The notes beneath the pieces are model-generated. The model had not been told where the DNA came from and did no database searches. It saw nothing but the letters and a program-made list of their open reading frames with translations. A DNA stretch of 21,877 nucleotides from JBNAVY01 sp049700195 (GTDB taxonomy: Bacteria > Bacillota > Thermoanaerobacteria > Thermoanaerobacterales > Thermoanaerobacteraceae). Where the stretch lies: contig JBNAVY010000032.1 of NCBI GenBank assembly GCA_049700195.1, forward strand, positions 1-21,877, in the 5' to 3' direction. Below are positions 14,481-21,877 of the stretch, in pieces. Made by a program: the position numbers and the translations under genes. Numbering within the stretch: position 1 is the stretch's first letter; every line of letters starts with the position of its first letter.

Positions 14481-16277
14481 ATGGCTTATTCAAACGATGT
14501 TATAAATAGAGTTATTGAAGAAAACGACATTGTTGATGTTATATCAGAATATGTATCTTTAAAAAAATCTGGTAAGGATTTTAAAGGTCTTTGTCCCTTT
14601 CATCATGAAAAAACACCATCTTTTAGCGTAAGTCAGGAAAAACAACTTTATCACTGTTTTGGATGCAATGCAGGCGGCAATGTTATTACCTTTGTAATGG
14701 ATATTGAAAACATTAGTTTTATAGAGGCTGTTGAAATGCTTGCTGAAAGAGCAGGGATAAAAATTGAACAATCCAATCTTACGGAAGCTGAATATAAAAA
14801 AAAGAAGTTAAAAGAAGAGATTTTTAATATAAACAGATTAGCAGCTATATACTTTTATAAAAATTTGCGCTCTAAAAAGGGACGCTTGGCTTTTGATTAC
14901 TTAATAAGAAGAGGTCTTAATGAAAATACTATAAAAGCTTTTGGATTGGGTTATGCTGATACTGACGAAGACAGTCTTGTTAGATATTTTAAAGATAATA
15001 ATTATAATGAAGAAATATTGTTAAAAGCTGGACTAGCATTAAAGAAAGGCAACAGATGTTTAGATAGATTTAATGGCAGGGTTATTTTTCCAATAATAGA
15101 TGATAAAAATAATATTTTAGGTTTTGGCGGGCGAGTTTTAGATAATTCTTTACCTAAATATATTAACTCTCCTGAAACTGAGATATTTAAAAAAAGCAAA
15201 ATATTATATGGTCTAAATTTTGCAAAAAAATCAAATAACGAGAGTTTCATAGTTGTAGAAGGATATATGGATGTAATAGCTTTGCATCAAGTTGGCATAG
15301 ATTCTGCTGTTGCTTCATTGGGTACCGCTTTGACAGCAGAACAAGGCAAACTGATAAAGAAATACAAAGAAAAAGTTATTATTTCTTATGACGCCGATGA
15401 AGCCGGTTTAAATGCTACTTTAAGAGGACTTGATATACTAGATGAATTAGATTTAGAAGTTAGAGTATTAAGGATTCCAAGCGAAAAAGATCCAGATGAG
15501 TTTATAAAAAAAGAGGGTTTAGATTCTTTTAATAAATTGCTTAATAATAGTACAGATTCTTTAATTGAATTTAAATCTAAAATATATTTAAAAGATCTTA
15601 ATCTTGATAATCCAGAAGATAAAATTAAATATATCAGAAGGATAATTAAAGATATTGCCAGAATAACTGACAAAATAAAACGAGATGTATATATTTCTGC
15701 TTCTGCAAAAATAGCTCAAATACCTGAAAATACAATTAGATCAGAAATTGATGGTTTTGTCAATAGGTCTAGAAGTAAAATTGAAAAAAATAGGTATACA
15801 GTTGGCAAGAATAGGCATAATAATATATACAGCAGCGAAAATTTTATATCACCTGAAAAATATTTAATTGCTCTTTTACTATATGACAATAATCTTTATA
15901 AAGATTTTAAAAGTATTATAAATAAAGAGCTGATAGTTAATGATAAATTAAAACCAATCTTTCAGGTTTTAATTGAAACCTTAGAAAATGACAATAACGT
16001 TAATTTGAATAATATAAGCCATCTAATGGAAAATCAGGAATTAAAAGATGAGTTTGGTGATATTATTAAAATTTTATATGAAACAAATGACATAAAGCCT
16101 AAAATTGTTTATGACGTAATAAATAAAATAAATTTTAATAATCTTGTTAAAAAAAGGAATAAAATTAAAGAGGAAATAAACAAAGCATATATTGAAGGAA
16201 ATATAGAAAAAGAGAGAATGTTGTTAAAAGACTTGCAAATTTGTGAAAAGGAGATGCTAAAGATAAAAAATGGTTGA
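14481..16277 (+). CDS. dnaG: DNA primase
   Basis: The 598-residue primase makes the RNA primers for replication. The N-terminal zinc-binding domain has C38-P-F-H41 and C59-F-G-C62. The central catalytic core (about 110-430) includes the TOPRIM fold with E260 (VVEGYMDV) and D304/D306 (SYDADEAGL). The C-terminal region (about 450-598) is Asn/Lys/Ile-rich and should be the helicase (DnaB/DnaC)-interacting domain. Length is normal. The ATG at 14481 follows AGGTGGTG. The stop overlaps a possible upstream rpoD start, and no terminator separates them, so dnaG and rpoD are co-transcribed as in the classic macromolecular-synthesis operon. No rpsU lies upstream, as is usual in clostridia. Confidence 0.96.
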   Translation: MAYSNDVINRVIEENDIVDVISEYVSLKKSGKDFKGLCPFHHEKTPSFSVSQEKQLYHCFGCNAGGNVITFVMDIENISFIEAVEMLAERAGIKIEQSNLTEAEYKKKKLKEEIFNINRLAAIYFYKNLRSKKGRLAFDYLIRRGLNENTIKAFGLGYADTDEDSLVRYFKDNNYNEEILLKAGLALKKGNRCLDRFNGRVIFPIIDDKNNILGFGGRVLDNSLPKYINSPETEIFKKSKILYGLNFAKKSNNESFIVVEGYMDVIALHQVGIDSAVASLGTALTAEQGKLIKKYKEKVIISYDADEAGLNATLRGLDILDELDLEVRVLRIPSEKDPDEFIKKEGLDSFNKLLNNSTDSLIEFKSKIYLKDLNLDNPEDKIKYIRRIIKDIARITDKIKRDVYISASAKIAQIPENTIRSEIDGFVNRSRSKIEKNRYTVGKNRHNNIYSSENFISPEKYLIALLLYDNNLYKDFKSIINKELIVNDKLKPIFQVLIETLENDNNVNLNNISHLMENQELKDEFGDIIKILYETNDIKPKIVYDVINKINFNNLVKKRNKIKEEINKAYIEGNIEKERMLLKDLQICEKEMLKIKNG

Positions 16278-16308
16278 AAAGAAAGTAACCAATAGGGAGG
16301 GGAAACCC

Positions 16309-17379
16309 ATGAACGAAGAATTACCAAAAGTAGCCATAACTGAGCTTATAAATAAAGGTAAGAAAAATGGTATTTTAACTTTTAACGAAATAATGAATTC
16401 TTTAGAAGATATTGACTTGAATCCTGAACAGATAGAAAAAGTCTATGACACTTTTGAAGATATGGGGATAGAAATTGTTGGGGAAGAACCACATCAAGAA
16501 GAAATACCTGAAGAAGATATAGAACTTGATTTGACAGTGCCAGAGGGAATAAATATTGATGATCCTGTTAGAATGTATTTAAAAGAGATAGGTAAGATTC
16601 CACTATTATCCTCAGATGAAGAAATTGAGCTTGCGAAAAGAATTGAAAATGGAGACGAAGAAGCAAAAAAGAGACTATCAGAGGCAAATTTAAGGCTTGT
16701 AGTAAGTATTGCTAAGAGGTATGTAGGAAGAGGAATGCTTTTTCTTGATCTCATACAAGAAGGTAATTTAGGTCTTTTAAAAGCTGTTGAAAAATTTGAT
16801 TATAGAAAGGGTTATAAATTCAGTACTTATGCAACATGGTGGATAAGGCAAGCAATAACAAGAGCAATAGCAGATCAGGCACGCACAATACGAATACCTG
16901 TTCATATGGTTGAAACTATAAACAAATTGATAAGGGTTCAAAGACAGTTATTACAAGAATTAGGACGAGAGCCATCTCCAGAAGAAATTGCAAAAGAAAT
17001 GGATATGTCTGTAGAAAAGGTACGAGAAATTATGAAGATTGCACAAGAGCCAGTGTCTTTAGAAACTCCTATAGGTGAAGAAGAAGACAGCCATTTGGGA
17101 GATTTTATACCTGATGAGGATGCACCTGCACCTGCTGAAGCAGCAGCATTTACAATGTTAAAAGAACAGCTTATTGATGTTTTAGATACATTAACTCCAA
17201 GGGAAGAAAAAGTTCTGAGGTTGCGTTTTGGCCTAGATGATGGTAGAGCAAGAACATTAGAAGAAGTAGGAAAAGAATTTAATGTAACAAGAGAAAGAAT
17301 AAGGCAAATAGAGGCTAAAGCATTAAGGAAATTAAGGCATCCTAGCAGGAGTAAAAAGTTAAAAGATTTTCTTGATTAA
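16309..17379 (+). CDS. rpoD: RNA polymerase primary sigma factor (sigma-A/RpoD)
   Basis: The 356-residue housekeeping sigma factor has a short region 1.1 (about 1-60), an acidic linker, and region 1.2 beginning DDPVRMYLKEIGK (84-96). Region 2 includes ANLRLVVSIAKRYVGRGM and the promoter-melting stretch ending STYATWWIRQAITRAI. Region 3 starts around 195, and region 4 contains RTLEEVGKEFNVTRERIRQIE (314-334), the -35-reading helix-turn-helix. The short type without a long non-conserved insert is typical of Firmicutes. I chose the ATG at 16309 because GGGAGG (16295-16300) lies 8 bases upstream. An in-frame ATG at 16270 overlaps the dnaG stop by 8 bases and would add 13 residues with no clear ribosome site. 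Confidence 0.96.
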   Translation: MNEELPKVAITELINKGKKNGILTFNEIMNSLEDIDLNPEQIEKVYDTFEDMGIEIVGEEPHQEEIPEEDIELDLTVPEGINIDDPVRMYLKEIGKIPLLSSDEEIELAKRIENGDEEAKKRLSEANLRLVVSIAKRYVGRGMLFLDLIQEGNLGLLKAVEKFDYRKGYKFSTYATWWIRQAITRAIADQARTIRIPVHMVETINKLIRVQRQLLQELGREPSPEEIAKEMDMSVEKVREIMKIAQEPVSLETPIGEEEDSHLGDFIPDEDAPAPAEAAAFTMLKEQLIDVLDTLTPREEKVLRLRFGLDDGRARTLEEVGKEFNVTRERIRQIEAKALRKLRHPSRSKKLKDFLD

Positions 17380-17396
17380 GATTTAAAAAAGGCATA

Positions 17397-17424
17397 TTGA
17401 CAATATTATAAAAATAAGTATAAT
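17397..17424 (+). promoter_or_regulatory. Promoter of the tRNA pair
   Basis: TTGACA (17397-17402), 16 bp, TATAAT (17419-17424): both hexamers are perfect consensus. Transcription would start near 17431, only a few bases before the first tRNA. It lies just after rpoD, with no obvious rpoD terminator between. Confidence 0.85.
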
Positions 17425-17435
17425 AAATATTGTAT

Positions 17436-17510
17436 TCCTCAGTAGCTCAATGGTGGAGCAACCGGCTGTTAACCGGTAGGTTGTAGGTTCGAGCCCTACC
17501 TGAGGAGCCA
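17436..17510 (+). tRNA. tRNA-Asn (anticodon GTT)
   Basis: The sequence folds into a full cloverleaf. The acceptor stem is TCCTCAG (17436-17442) with CTGAGGA (17500-17506), the discriminator is G, and CCA is encoded (17508-17510). The anticodon stem ACCGG/CCGGT encloses the loop CTGTTAA, with GTT at 17468-17470. The T arm contains GGTTCGAGCC. It is the first of two tRNAs behind one promoter. Confidence 0.95.
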
Positions 17511-17515
17511 AATCA

Positions 17516-17591
17516 GGGCCTTTAGCTCAGTTGGCAGAGCGGTCGGCTCATAACCGATTGGTCCGGGGTTCGAGTCCCTGAAGGCCCACCA
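17516..17591 (+). tRNA. tRNA with CAT anticodon (elongator Met, or Ile2 if lysidine-modified)
   Basis: The acceptor stem is GGGCCTT (17516-17522) with AAGGCCC (17581-17587), then A and encoded CCA (17589-17591). The anticodon loop CTCATAA carries CAT at 17549-17551. The paired G1-C72 end and the lack of three consecutive G-C pairs in the anticodon stem exclude initiator tRNA. CAT also occurs in the tRNA-Ile that TilS converts to read AUA, and I cannot separate the two by eye. Confidence 0.9.
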
Positions 17592-17616
17592 TATTATTTT
17601 ATGTACTAAAAGTCTT

Positions 17617-17651
17617 AGCATTTGAGTTATATCAAATGCTTTTTATTTTTT
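17617..17651 (+). terminator. Intrinsic terminator after the tRNA pair
   Basis: AGCATTTGA (17617-17625) pairs perfectly with TCAAATGCT (17632-17640) around a six-base loop, followed by TTTTATTTTTT. It separates the tRNA unit from trmK. Confidence 0.88.
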
Positions 17652-17677
17652 AAGATTAATTATATGGAGAGGTTAAA

Positions 17678-18388
17678 TTGAAACTATCACCCAGAATGGT
17701 TACCATATTAAAACATGTGCCTAAACAATTAAGAGTTGCTGATATAGGTACAGATCATGGATTTATCCCAATATATTTAGCTTTACAAAATTTATCAAAC
17801 TATATTGTTGCATCAGATGTTAAACAAGGTTCTTTAAATAAAGCAATTAAAGAAGTAAAAAAATATAACTTAGAAAAAATGATTGATTTAAGATTAGGCA
17901 GTGGTCTTTCAGTTTTAAAAAAAGGAGAAGTTGATGTTGCTATAATTGCAGGAATGGGTGGTATACTAATTTCTGAAATTCTACAAAAAGATGAAGAAAT
18001 TGCAAAAACCATAAATAAATTCATACTTCAACCCATGAAAAGCTCAAATTTTTTGAGAAAGTTTCTTTATAAAAATGGCTATAAAATTATTAATGAAGAT
18101 CTTGTAAAAGAAAAAAATAAATTTTATGAAATAATTATAGTCGAACATGGTTGTCAAAAATGCAAAGATGAAATATACTGTGAAGTAGGGGAACCTCTAA
18201 TTAAGAATAATCATATATTATTAAATGAATTTATTCAATATAAAATAGATAAACTAAAAAATATAATTATCAATATGCCATCCGAAAGAAGGACTGAGAG
18301 GTATAATGAGCTGGTTTTAAAATTAGAAAGATATGAGGTGTTATTAAATGAGCTTAAAATGTCAGACAATAGCTTCAATGATGGATAA
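17678..18388 (+). CDS. trmK: tRNA (adenine(22)-N1)-methyltransferase
   Basis: The 236-residue, SAM-dependent methyltransferase (B. subtilis YqfN/TrmK) makes m1A at position 22 in the D-loop of several tRNAs. The Rossmann SAM motif is VADIGTDHGFIPIYLA (residues 20-35), followed by VASDVKQGSLNKA at the second strand and AIIAGMGG at the catalytic strand. The last third is a helical coiled region rich in Lys and Glu. Length fits the family. The start is TTG at 17678, five bases after GGAGAGG (17666-17672). An in-frame ATG at 17696 has no ribosome site and would cut into the conserved KLSPRM start. It overlaps the next gene by 41 bases, and this pairing with a NIF3 gene is conserved in Firmicutes. 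Confidence 0.92.
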   Translation: MKLSPRMVTILKHVPKQLRVADIGTDHGFIPIYLALQNLSNYIVASDVKQGSLNKAIKEVKKYNLEKMIDLRLGSGLSVLKKGEVDVAIIAGMGGILISEILQKDEEIAKTINKFILQPMKSSNFLRKFLYKNGYKIINEDLVKEKNKFYEIIIVEHGCQKCKDEIYCEVGEPLIKNNHILLNEFIQYKIDKLKNIIINMPSERRTERYNELVLKLERYEVLLNELKMSDNSFNDG

Positions 18389-19463
18389 ATTAGCTCCTAG
18401 TAAATTTGCTAAAGAGTGGGATAATGTAGGTCTAATTGTTGGAGAAAGTTCGAAAGATGTTTCTAAGGTATTAGTTGCTCTTGATGCGACTTTTGAAGTT
18501 GTTGAAGAAGCAATTGAAAAAAATGTTGATATGATTATAACTCACCATCCTTTAATTTTTAAACCAATTAAAAACATTAGGACTGATAATCCTATAGGTT
18601 ATTTGCTGACACAACTTATAAGACATAACATATCATTATATTCTGCTCATACCAGTTTCGATATTGCTTCTAATGGCATGAATGATATTTTATCAAATGT
18701 GTTAGGTATAAATGATACTGAAGTTCTGGATGTTACATATAAAGAGAACTATAAAAAAATAGCTGTTTATGTTCCGCAAGGATATGAAGAAATTGTTAAA
18801 AATGCTATGTGTAATATAGGTGCTGGTTTTATTGGCAATTATAGCGATTGTACTTTTCAGACGACAGGGATAGGGAGCTTTAAGCCTTTAGAGGGGACTG
18901 ATCCTTTTATAGGTGAAATAGGAAAAGTTGAAAAAACTCCAGAAGTAAAAGTTGAAACTGTTGTACCTGAAAGACTATTGAATAAGGTAATAAATGCAAT
19001 GATAAATGTTCATCCATACGAAGAAGTAGCATATGATATATATGGTCTGGAAAATGAAGGAGAAAAATATGGTTTAGGACGTATAGGATATATTAAAGAG
19101 ATGACATTGAAAGATTTAGCAGAACAAGTAAAAGTAAAATTAAAAATACCAAATTTAAGAGTTGTTGGTGAACTAAAACGATTGGTAAATAAAGTAGCAG
19201 TATGTGGGGGAAGTGGTGCAGAACTTATTACTAAAGCAGCATATAAAGGTGCAGATGTATTAATTACAGCAGATATTGGATATCATGATGCTGTTGATGC
19301 AAAACATTTAGGACTTTCAATAATTGATGCTGGTCACTTTGGTACAGAAAATATTGCTGTTAGATTTATTGCAGAATATATTATAGATGAAGTGCAAAAA
19401 AAAGAAGATGACTTAGAAGTAATAGTTAGTGAAAAACAAAAAGATCCTTTTATATTTCTATAA
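18348..19463 (+). CDS. NIF3/DUF34 family dinuclear-metal protein (YqfO type)
   Basis: This 371-residue protein has the two-lobed NIF3 fold with a dinuclear metal centre. Likely ligands are in ITHHPLIF (H66, H67), the Asp/Glu-rich N-terminal strand, and DAGHFGTE near residue 325. Residues about 135-235 form the inserted PII/CutA1-like domain of YqfO proteins, recognised by NVHPYEEVAYDIYGL. The family is often annotated as GTP cyclohydrolase I type 2, but the evidence is weak. Its biochemical role remains uncertain, and metal-ion insertion or sensing has been suggested. The ATG at 18348 follows GAGGTG (18335-18340). The start lies inside trmK, 41 bases before its stop in another frame, so expression should be translationally coupled. 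A small palindrome, CTATAATATATTATAG (19458-19473), overlaps the stop codon. Confidence 0.88.
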   Translation: MSLKCQTIASMMDKLAPSKFAKEWDNVGLIVGESSKDVSKVLVALDATFEVVEEAIEKNVDMIITHHPLIFKPIKNIRTDNPIGYLLTQLIRHNISLYSAHTSFDIASNGMNDILSNVLGINDTEVLDVTYKENYKKIAVYVPQGYEEIVKNAMCNIGAGFIGNYSDCTFQTTGIGSFKPLEGTDPFIGEIGKVEKTPEVKVETVVPERLLNKVINAMINVHPYEEVAYDIYGLENEGEKYGLGRIGYIKEMTLKDLAEQVKVKLKIPNLRVVGELKRLVNKVAVCGGSGAELITKAAYKGADVLITADIGYHDAVDAKHLGLSIIDAGHFGTENIAVRFIAEYIIDEVQKKEDDLEVIVSEKQKDPFIFL

Positions 19464-19493
19464 TATATTATAGTGATTGGTGTAAAATGGTAT

Positions 19494-19522
19494 TTGACAT
19501 CTTTGACTGTATATGTTAACAT
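19494..19522 (+). promoter_or_regulatory. rnpB promoter with extended -10
   Basis: TTGACA (19494-19499), 17 bp, TAACAT (19517-19522), with TG at 19514-19515 giving an extended -10. The -10 lies inside the palindrome TATGTTAACATA (19512-19523). The start would be near 19530, about 10 bases before the mature RNA 5' end. Confidence 0.65.
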
Positions 19523-19540
19523 AAAAATAGAACAAAATAT

Positions 19541-19914
19541 GTGAGTAAGCCAGATGGTCGCGTGCATTTTGCATGAGGAAAGTCCGAGCTCCATAGGGCA
19601 AGGTGCCGGGTAATACCCGGTGGAGGTGACTCCAAGGAAAGTGCAACAGAGATATACCGCCTTAAATTTAATTTAATATATTTATTTTTAATATATTAAA
19701 TTAAATTTAAGGTAAGGGTGGAAAGGTGAGGTAAGAGCTCACCAGCTTTCAGGTAACTGATTGGCTATGTAAACCCCACCTGGAGCAAGGCAAAATAGGA
19801 GGGATTTAAAGTGGCCCGCTTTTCCCTCGGGTTTAGCCGCTTAAGGGGTCAGGCAACTGGCTTCTTCAGATAGATGACCGTCTAATACAGAACTCGGCTT
19901 ATAGACTTACTCAC
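19541..19914 (+). ncRNA. rnpB: RNase P RNA (bacterial, apparently type A)
   Basis: This is the catalytic RNA that removes tRNA 5' leaders. Helix P1 is GTGAGTAAG (19541-19549) with CTTACTCAC (19906-19914). Conserved core elements are GAGGAAAGTCCGAGCTCC with AGGGCAAGGTGCC on the 5' side, the GGTGAGGTAAGAGCTCACC hairpin (CR II-III region), AACCCCACCTGGAGCAAGG, and near the 3' end ACAGAACTCGGCTTATAG. The helix at 19660-19712 (P12 position) is a perfect 23-bp hairpin made almost wholly of A and T, longer than usual. Total length of about 374 bases is normal. It has its own promoter and terminator. The two tRNAs and trmK lie close upstream, but shared transcription is not implied. Confidence 0.96.
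19660..19712 (+). repeat. 23-bp AT-rich hairpin within rnpB (helix P12 region)
   Basis: Bases 19660-19682 and 19690-19712 are perfectly complementary, with a 7-base loop (TATTTTT). Only the two closing pairs are G-C. It lies exactly where variable helix P12 is expected, so it is part of the RNase P RNA rather than an insertion element. Confidence 0.85.
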
Positions 19915-19919
19915 ATTTA

Positions 19920-19948
19920 TTAAACCTGCTATTGCAGGTTTAATTTTT
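19920..19948 (+). terminator. rnpB terminator
   Basis: TTAAACCTGC (19920-19929) pairs with GCAGGTTTAA (19934-19943), a perfect 10-bp stem with a four-base loop, followed by TTTTT (19944-19948). It begins six bases after the end of RNase P RNA. Confidence 0.9.
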
Positions 19949-20050
19949 GCTACAAATAATAAATATTTGTTTGTGTAACAAATTTTTGTTTGATTTAAAA
20001 TTGAATTTTTGATAATATTATATATGTAATTAATAAAAGGAGTTGGTAAA

Positions 20051-20752
20051 ATGAGTATACATATAGGAGCAAAAGAAAATGATATTGCAAAAACAGTCTT
20101 ACTTCCAGGAGATCCATTAAGAGCGAAATTTATAGCTGAAAATTTTTTAGAAGATGTAAAATGTTATAACGAAGTAAGAGGCATGTATGGTTATACGGGT
20201 TTTTATAAAGGCAAAAGAGTTTCAGTTCAAGGAACTGGAATGGGTGTGCCTTCTTTATCAATATATGTAAATGAACTTATTACAAGCTATAATGTAAAAA
20301 ATTTAATTAGGGTTGGCACTTGTGGTTCATTCCAAAAAGACATAAAACTAAGGGATGTAATACTTGCTATGGCATCTTCAACAGATTCAGCTATAAACAA
20401 AATTAGATTCAATGGAATGGATTTTGCACCAACAGCAAGTTTTAAACTATTAAAAAAAGCATATGATGTAGCACTAGAGAATGGAATACAACCTAAAGTT
20501 GGTAATATATTGACAAGTGACACATTTTATCATGATGATCCTGATGATTGGAAGTTATGGGCTAAATTTGGTGTTTTAGCAGTTGAGATGGAAACAGCAG
20601 GTCTTTATACATTAGCATCAAAGTACAATGTTGATGCACTTACAATTTTAACTGTAAGTGATAGTTTAGTTACAAATGAAGCTACATCATCAGAAGAAAG
20701 ACAGAAGACTTTTATTGATATGGTCAAAATAGCTCTTGAAACAGCTGAGTAA
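20051..20752 (+). CDS. deoD: Purine-nucleoside phosphorylase, DeoD type
   Basis: The 233-residue enzyme splits purine (deoxy)nucleosides to base and (deoxy)ribose-1-phosphate in purine salvage. It is of the small hexameric (trimeric-fold) type. Family features are MSIHIGAKENDIA at the start (H4 from the adjacent subunit), LLPGDPLRAK for phosphate, GTGMGVPSLSIY, RVGTCGS, the nucleoside-binding VEMETAGLYTLA, and TVSDSL with the catalytic Asp. Length is normal. The ATG follows AAAAGGAG at about 8 bases. A weak promoter may lie at TTGATT (19990-19995)/TAATAT (20013-20018). A strong terminator follows, so it is probably transcribed alone. No deoC or pentomutase gene adjoins it. Confidence 0.95.
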   Translation: MSIHIGAKENDIAKTVLLPGDPLRAKFIAENFLEDVKCYNEVRGMYGYTGFYKGKRVSVQGTGMGVPSLSIYVNELITSYNVKNLIRVGTCGSFQKDIKLRDVILAMASSTDSAINKIRFNGMDFAPTASFKLLKKAYDVALENGIQPKVGNILTSDTFYHDDPDDWKLWAKFGVLAVEMETAGLYTLASKYNVDALTILTVSDSLVTNEATSSEERQKTFIDMVKIALETAE

Positions 20753-20760
20753 AATTTTAT

Positions 20761-20790
20761 AAAAAATGAGGAAATAATTCCTCATTTTTT
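20761..20790. terminator. Intrinsic terminator after deoD
   Basis: AAAAAATGAGGAA (20761-20773) pairs perfectly with TTCCTCATTTTTT (20778-20790), a 13-bp stem with a four-base loop whose 3' arm supplies the T-tract. Its A-rich left arm would make it work in both directions. Confidence 0.9.
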
Positions 20791-20832
20791 CTTTAATAAA
20801 AGTATGTATAATTTATAAGTTAAAAAGGGTTA

Positions 20833-20853
20833 TAGGTTACCTTTATTAACCTA
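20833..20853. repeat. Inverted repeat in the manA leader
   Basis: TAGGTTA (20833-20839) and TAACCTA (20847-20853) are a perfect inverted repeat with a 7-base spacer, located 27 bases before the manA start and downstream of a TATAAT-like hexamer near 20805. It could be an operator or a small leader hairpin. No named regulator site is recognised. Confidence 0.35.
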
Positions 20854-20879
20854 AATATATTATACAAGGAGAGATCAAA

Positions 20880-21836
20880 GTGCAGCCTATCAAGTTTAAA
20901 CCAATTTTTATTGAAAAAATCTGGGGAGGATATAATTTAAAAGATAAATTTGGTTTTAATATACCTAAAGATACCCAAATTGGTGAAGTATGGACTATAT
21001 CAGATAATAGGACAGCTGTAAGTGAAATTGAAGATAGTATATTTGAGGTAAATAATTTGAATGACCTTATAAAAAAATTTCCTGTTAAAATTTTAGGCAA
21101 TGAAAATTCATATAAAAGATTTCCCTTGTTAATAAAATTTATTGATGCACAGGACAAACTTTCAGTACAGGTACATCCTGATGATAAATATGCGTATAAA
21201 TTTGAAAATAAAGATTTAGGGAAAACAGAAATGTGGTATATTATTGATGCAGAACCTGGCTCAAAACTTATTTGTGGCTTGAAGGACGGGACAACTAAAG
21301 AAAAATTTATTGAATTAATGGAAACAAATAGGCTTGAAGAATGTTTAAAAGAAGTTAATGTTCAAAAAGGTGATGTTATTTTTATACCGTCTGGAATGGT
21401 ACATGCAATTGGCAGTGGAATATTAATATGTGAAATACAACAAAATTCTGATCTTACATATAGAGTTTATGATTATAATAGAATAGATAAGAACGGGAAA
21501 AAGAGGGAACTTAATATTGACAAAGCTTTAGATGTTATTGATTTTAACTTGAGGACTGAAAAAATTATTCCTAAATTTAAAGAAATTGATGGTGGACTTA
21601 TTGCAACACCTGTAAAATCACGATATTTTAATACTGATATTATAAAAGTATATAGCAAAGTTAATTTTAAAACATATGGTAATTTTAATACTCTTACTGC
21701 TGTTGAGGGCAATTCTATTATAACTAATGGTGATAATCGTACTAAAATTCAAGCTGGAGAAACAATTTTAATACCTGCATGCATTGAAAATTACGCTATA
21801 GAAGGTAAATCAACAATTTTAAGATCATATATTTAG
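20880..21836 (+). CDS. manA: Mannose-6-phosphate isomerase, class I
   Basis: The 318-residue zinc enzyme interconverts mannose-6-phosphate and fructose-6-phosphate, feeding mannose into glycolysis or supplying GDP-mannose precursors. It is the short Firmicute form of class I, with a cupin fold. Zinc ligands are Q97 and H99 (LSVQVHPDD), E117 (LGKTEMWY) and H175 (PSGMVHAIGSG). The catalytic Arg region is QQNSDLTYRVYDYNR. The C-terminal 80 residues are a second, degenerate cupin. The start is GTG at 20880, preceded by AAGGAGAG. No PTS mannose genes are visible here, and the following gene is outside the window. Confidence 0.94.
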   Translation: MQPIKFKPIFIEKIWGGYNLKDKFGFNIPKDTQIGEVWTISDNRTAVSEIEDSIFEVNNLNDLIKKFPVKILGNENSYKRFPLLIKFIDAQDKLSVQVHPDDKYAYKFENKDLGKTEMWYIIDAEPGSKLICGLKDGTTKEKFIELMETNRLEECLKEVNVQKGDVIFIPSGMVHAIGSGILICEIQQNSDLTYRVYDYNRIDKNGKKRELNIDKALDVIDFNLRTEKIIPKFKEIDGGLIATPVKSRYFNTDIIKVYSKVNFKTYGNFNTLTAVEGNSIITNGDNRTKIQAGETILIPACIENYAIEGKSTILRSYI

Positions 21837-21839
21837 TTC

Positions 21840-21868
21840 TTGACATAAATATTTCATCATTATATAAT
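21840..21868 (+). promoter_or_regulatory. Consensus promoter for a gene beyond the window
   Basis: TTGACA (21840-21845), 17 bp, TATAAT (21863-21868): both hexamers and the spacing are ideal for sigma-A. It begins four bases after the manA stop. What it drives is outside the window. A strong promoter of this type often serves a stable RNA or a highly expressed gene. Confidence 0.8.
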
Positions 21869-21877
21869 AAAAGTCAG

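Noticed and set aside
19458..19473. Palindrome CTATAATATATTATAG as terminator or operator
   Set aside because: It is all A/T except the ends, has no T-tract, and such palindromes arise easily in DNA of this composition.
19458..19646. Reverse-strand frames over the rnpB 5' end
   Set aside because: They run antisense to conserved RNase P RNA sequence and show no recognisable protein features.
1..21877. CRISPR array, prophage, toxin-antitoxin or defence island
   Set aside because: No regularly spaced direct repeats, phage structural genes, or defence genes were found. Apart from the tnpB remnant the window is core genome.

Overview
The window is low-GC, gram-positive chromosome, most likely from a spore-forming member of the class Clostridia. 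The evidence is AT-rich coding sequence with strong AGGAGG ribosome sites and some TTG/GTG starts, a CggR-headed glycolytic operon, the dgt-dnaG-rpoD (sigma-A) order, a PerR-type Fur regulator, TrmK/NIF3 neighbours, and two Spo0A-box-like sites before dnaG. I cannot name the genus from sequence alone.

Layout. Positions 1-952 hold a 5'-truncated IS200/IS605-type tnpB remnant ending in a typical omega-RNA/right-end hairpin, directly upstream of a membrane-anchored VanW/G5 protein gene (987-2489). A shared hairpin separates that gene from a convergent perR (2932-2501, minus strand), whose consensus promoter overlaps a Per-box-like operator. A HAD (Cof-type) phosphatase and an acylphosphatase follow (3114-4233), then a terminator, then rpoN (sigma-54). 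Next is the glycolytic operon cggR-gapA-pgk-tpiA-gpmI-eno (5869-12842), preceded by a promoter and a CggR-type operator. It encodes its own repressor plus the enzymes from glyceraldehyde-3-phosphate to phosphoenolpyruvate. secG has its own promoter and terminator. The macromolecular-synthesis block dgt-dnaG-rpoD (13334-17379) follows, then a two-tRNA operon (Asn; CAU-anticodon tRNA), trmK overlapping a NIF3-family gene, the RNase P RNA gene rnpB with its promoter and terminator, deoD, and manA. The last bases hold a perfect consensus promoter for a gene outside the window.

The region is mostly well-known core genome, and I found no credible undescribed multi-gene system. The parts worth a second look are regulatory or RNA features: the duplicated Spo0A/sigma-H-like element before dnaG, the Per box on the perR promoter, the CggR operator with a long-spaced inverted repeat, long hairpins between glycolytic genes, an all-AT extension of one rnpB helix, and the orphan omega RNA facing vanW.

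No stretch over about 300 bases lacks a gene. The longest protein-free stretch (19464-20050) is filled mainly by rnpB.
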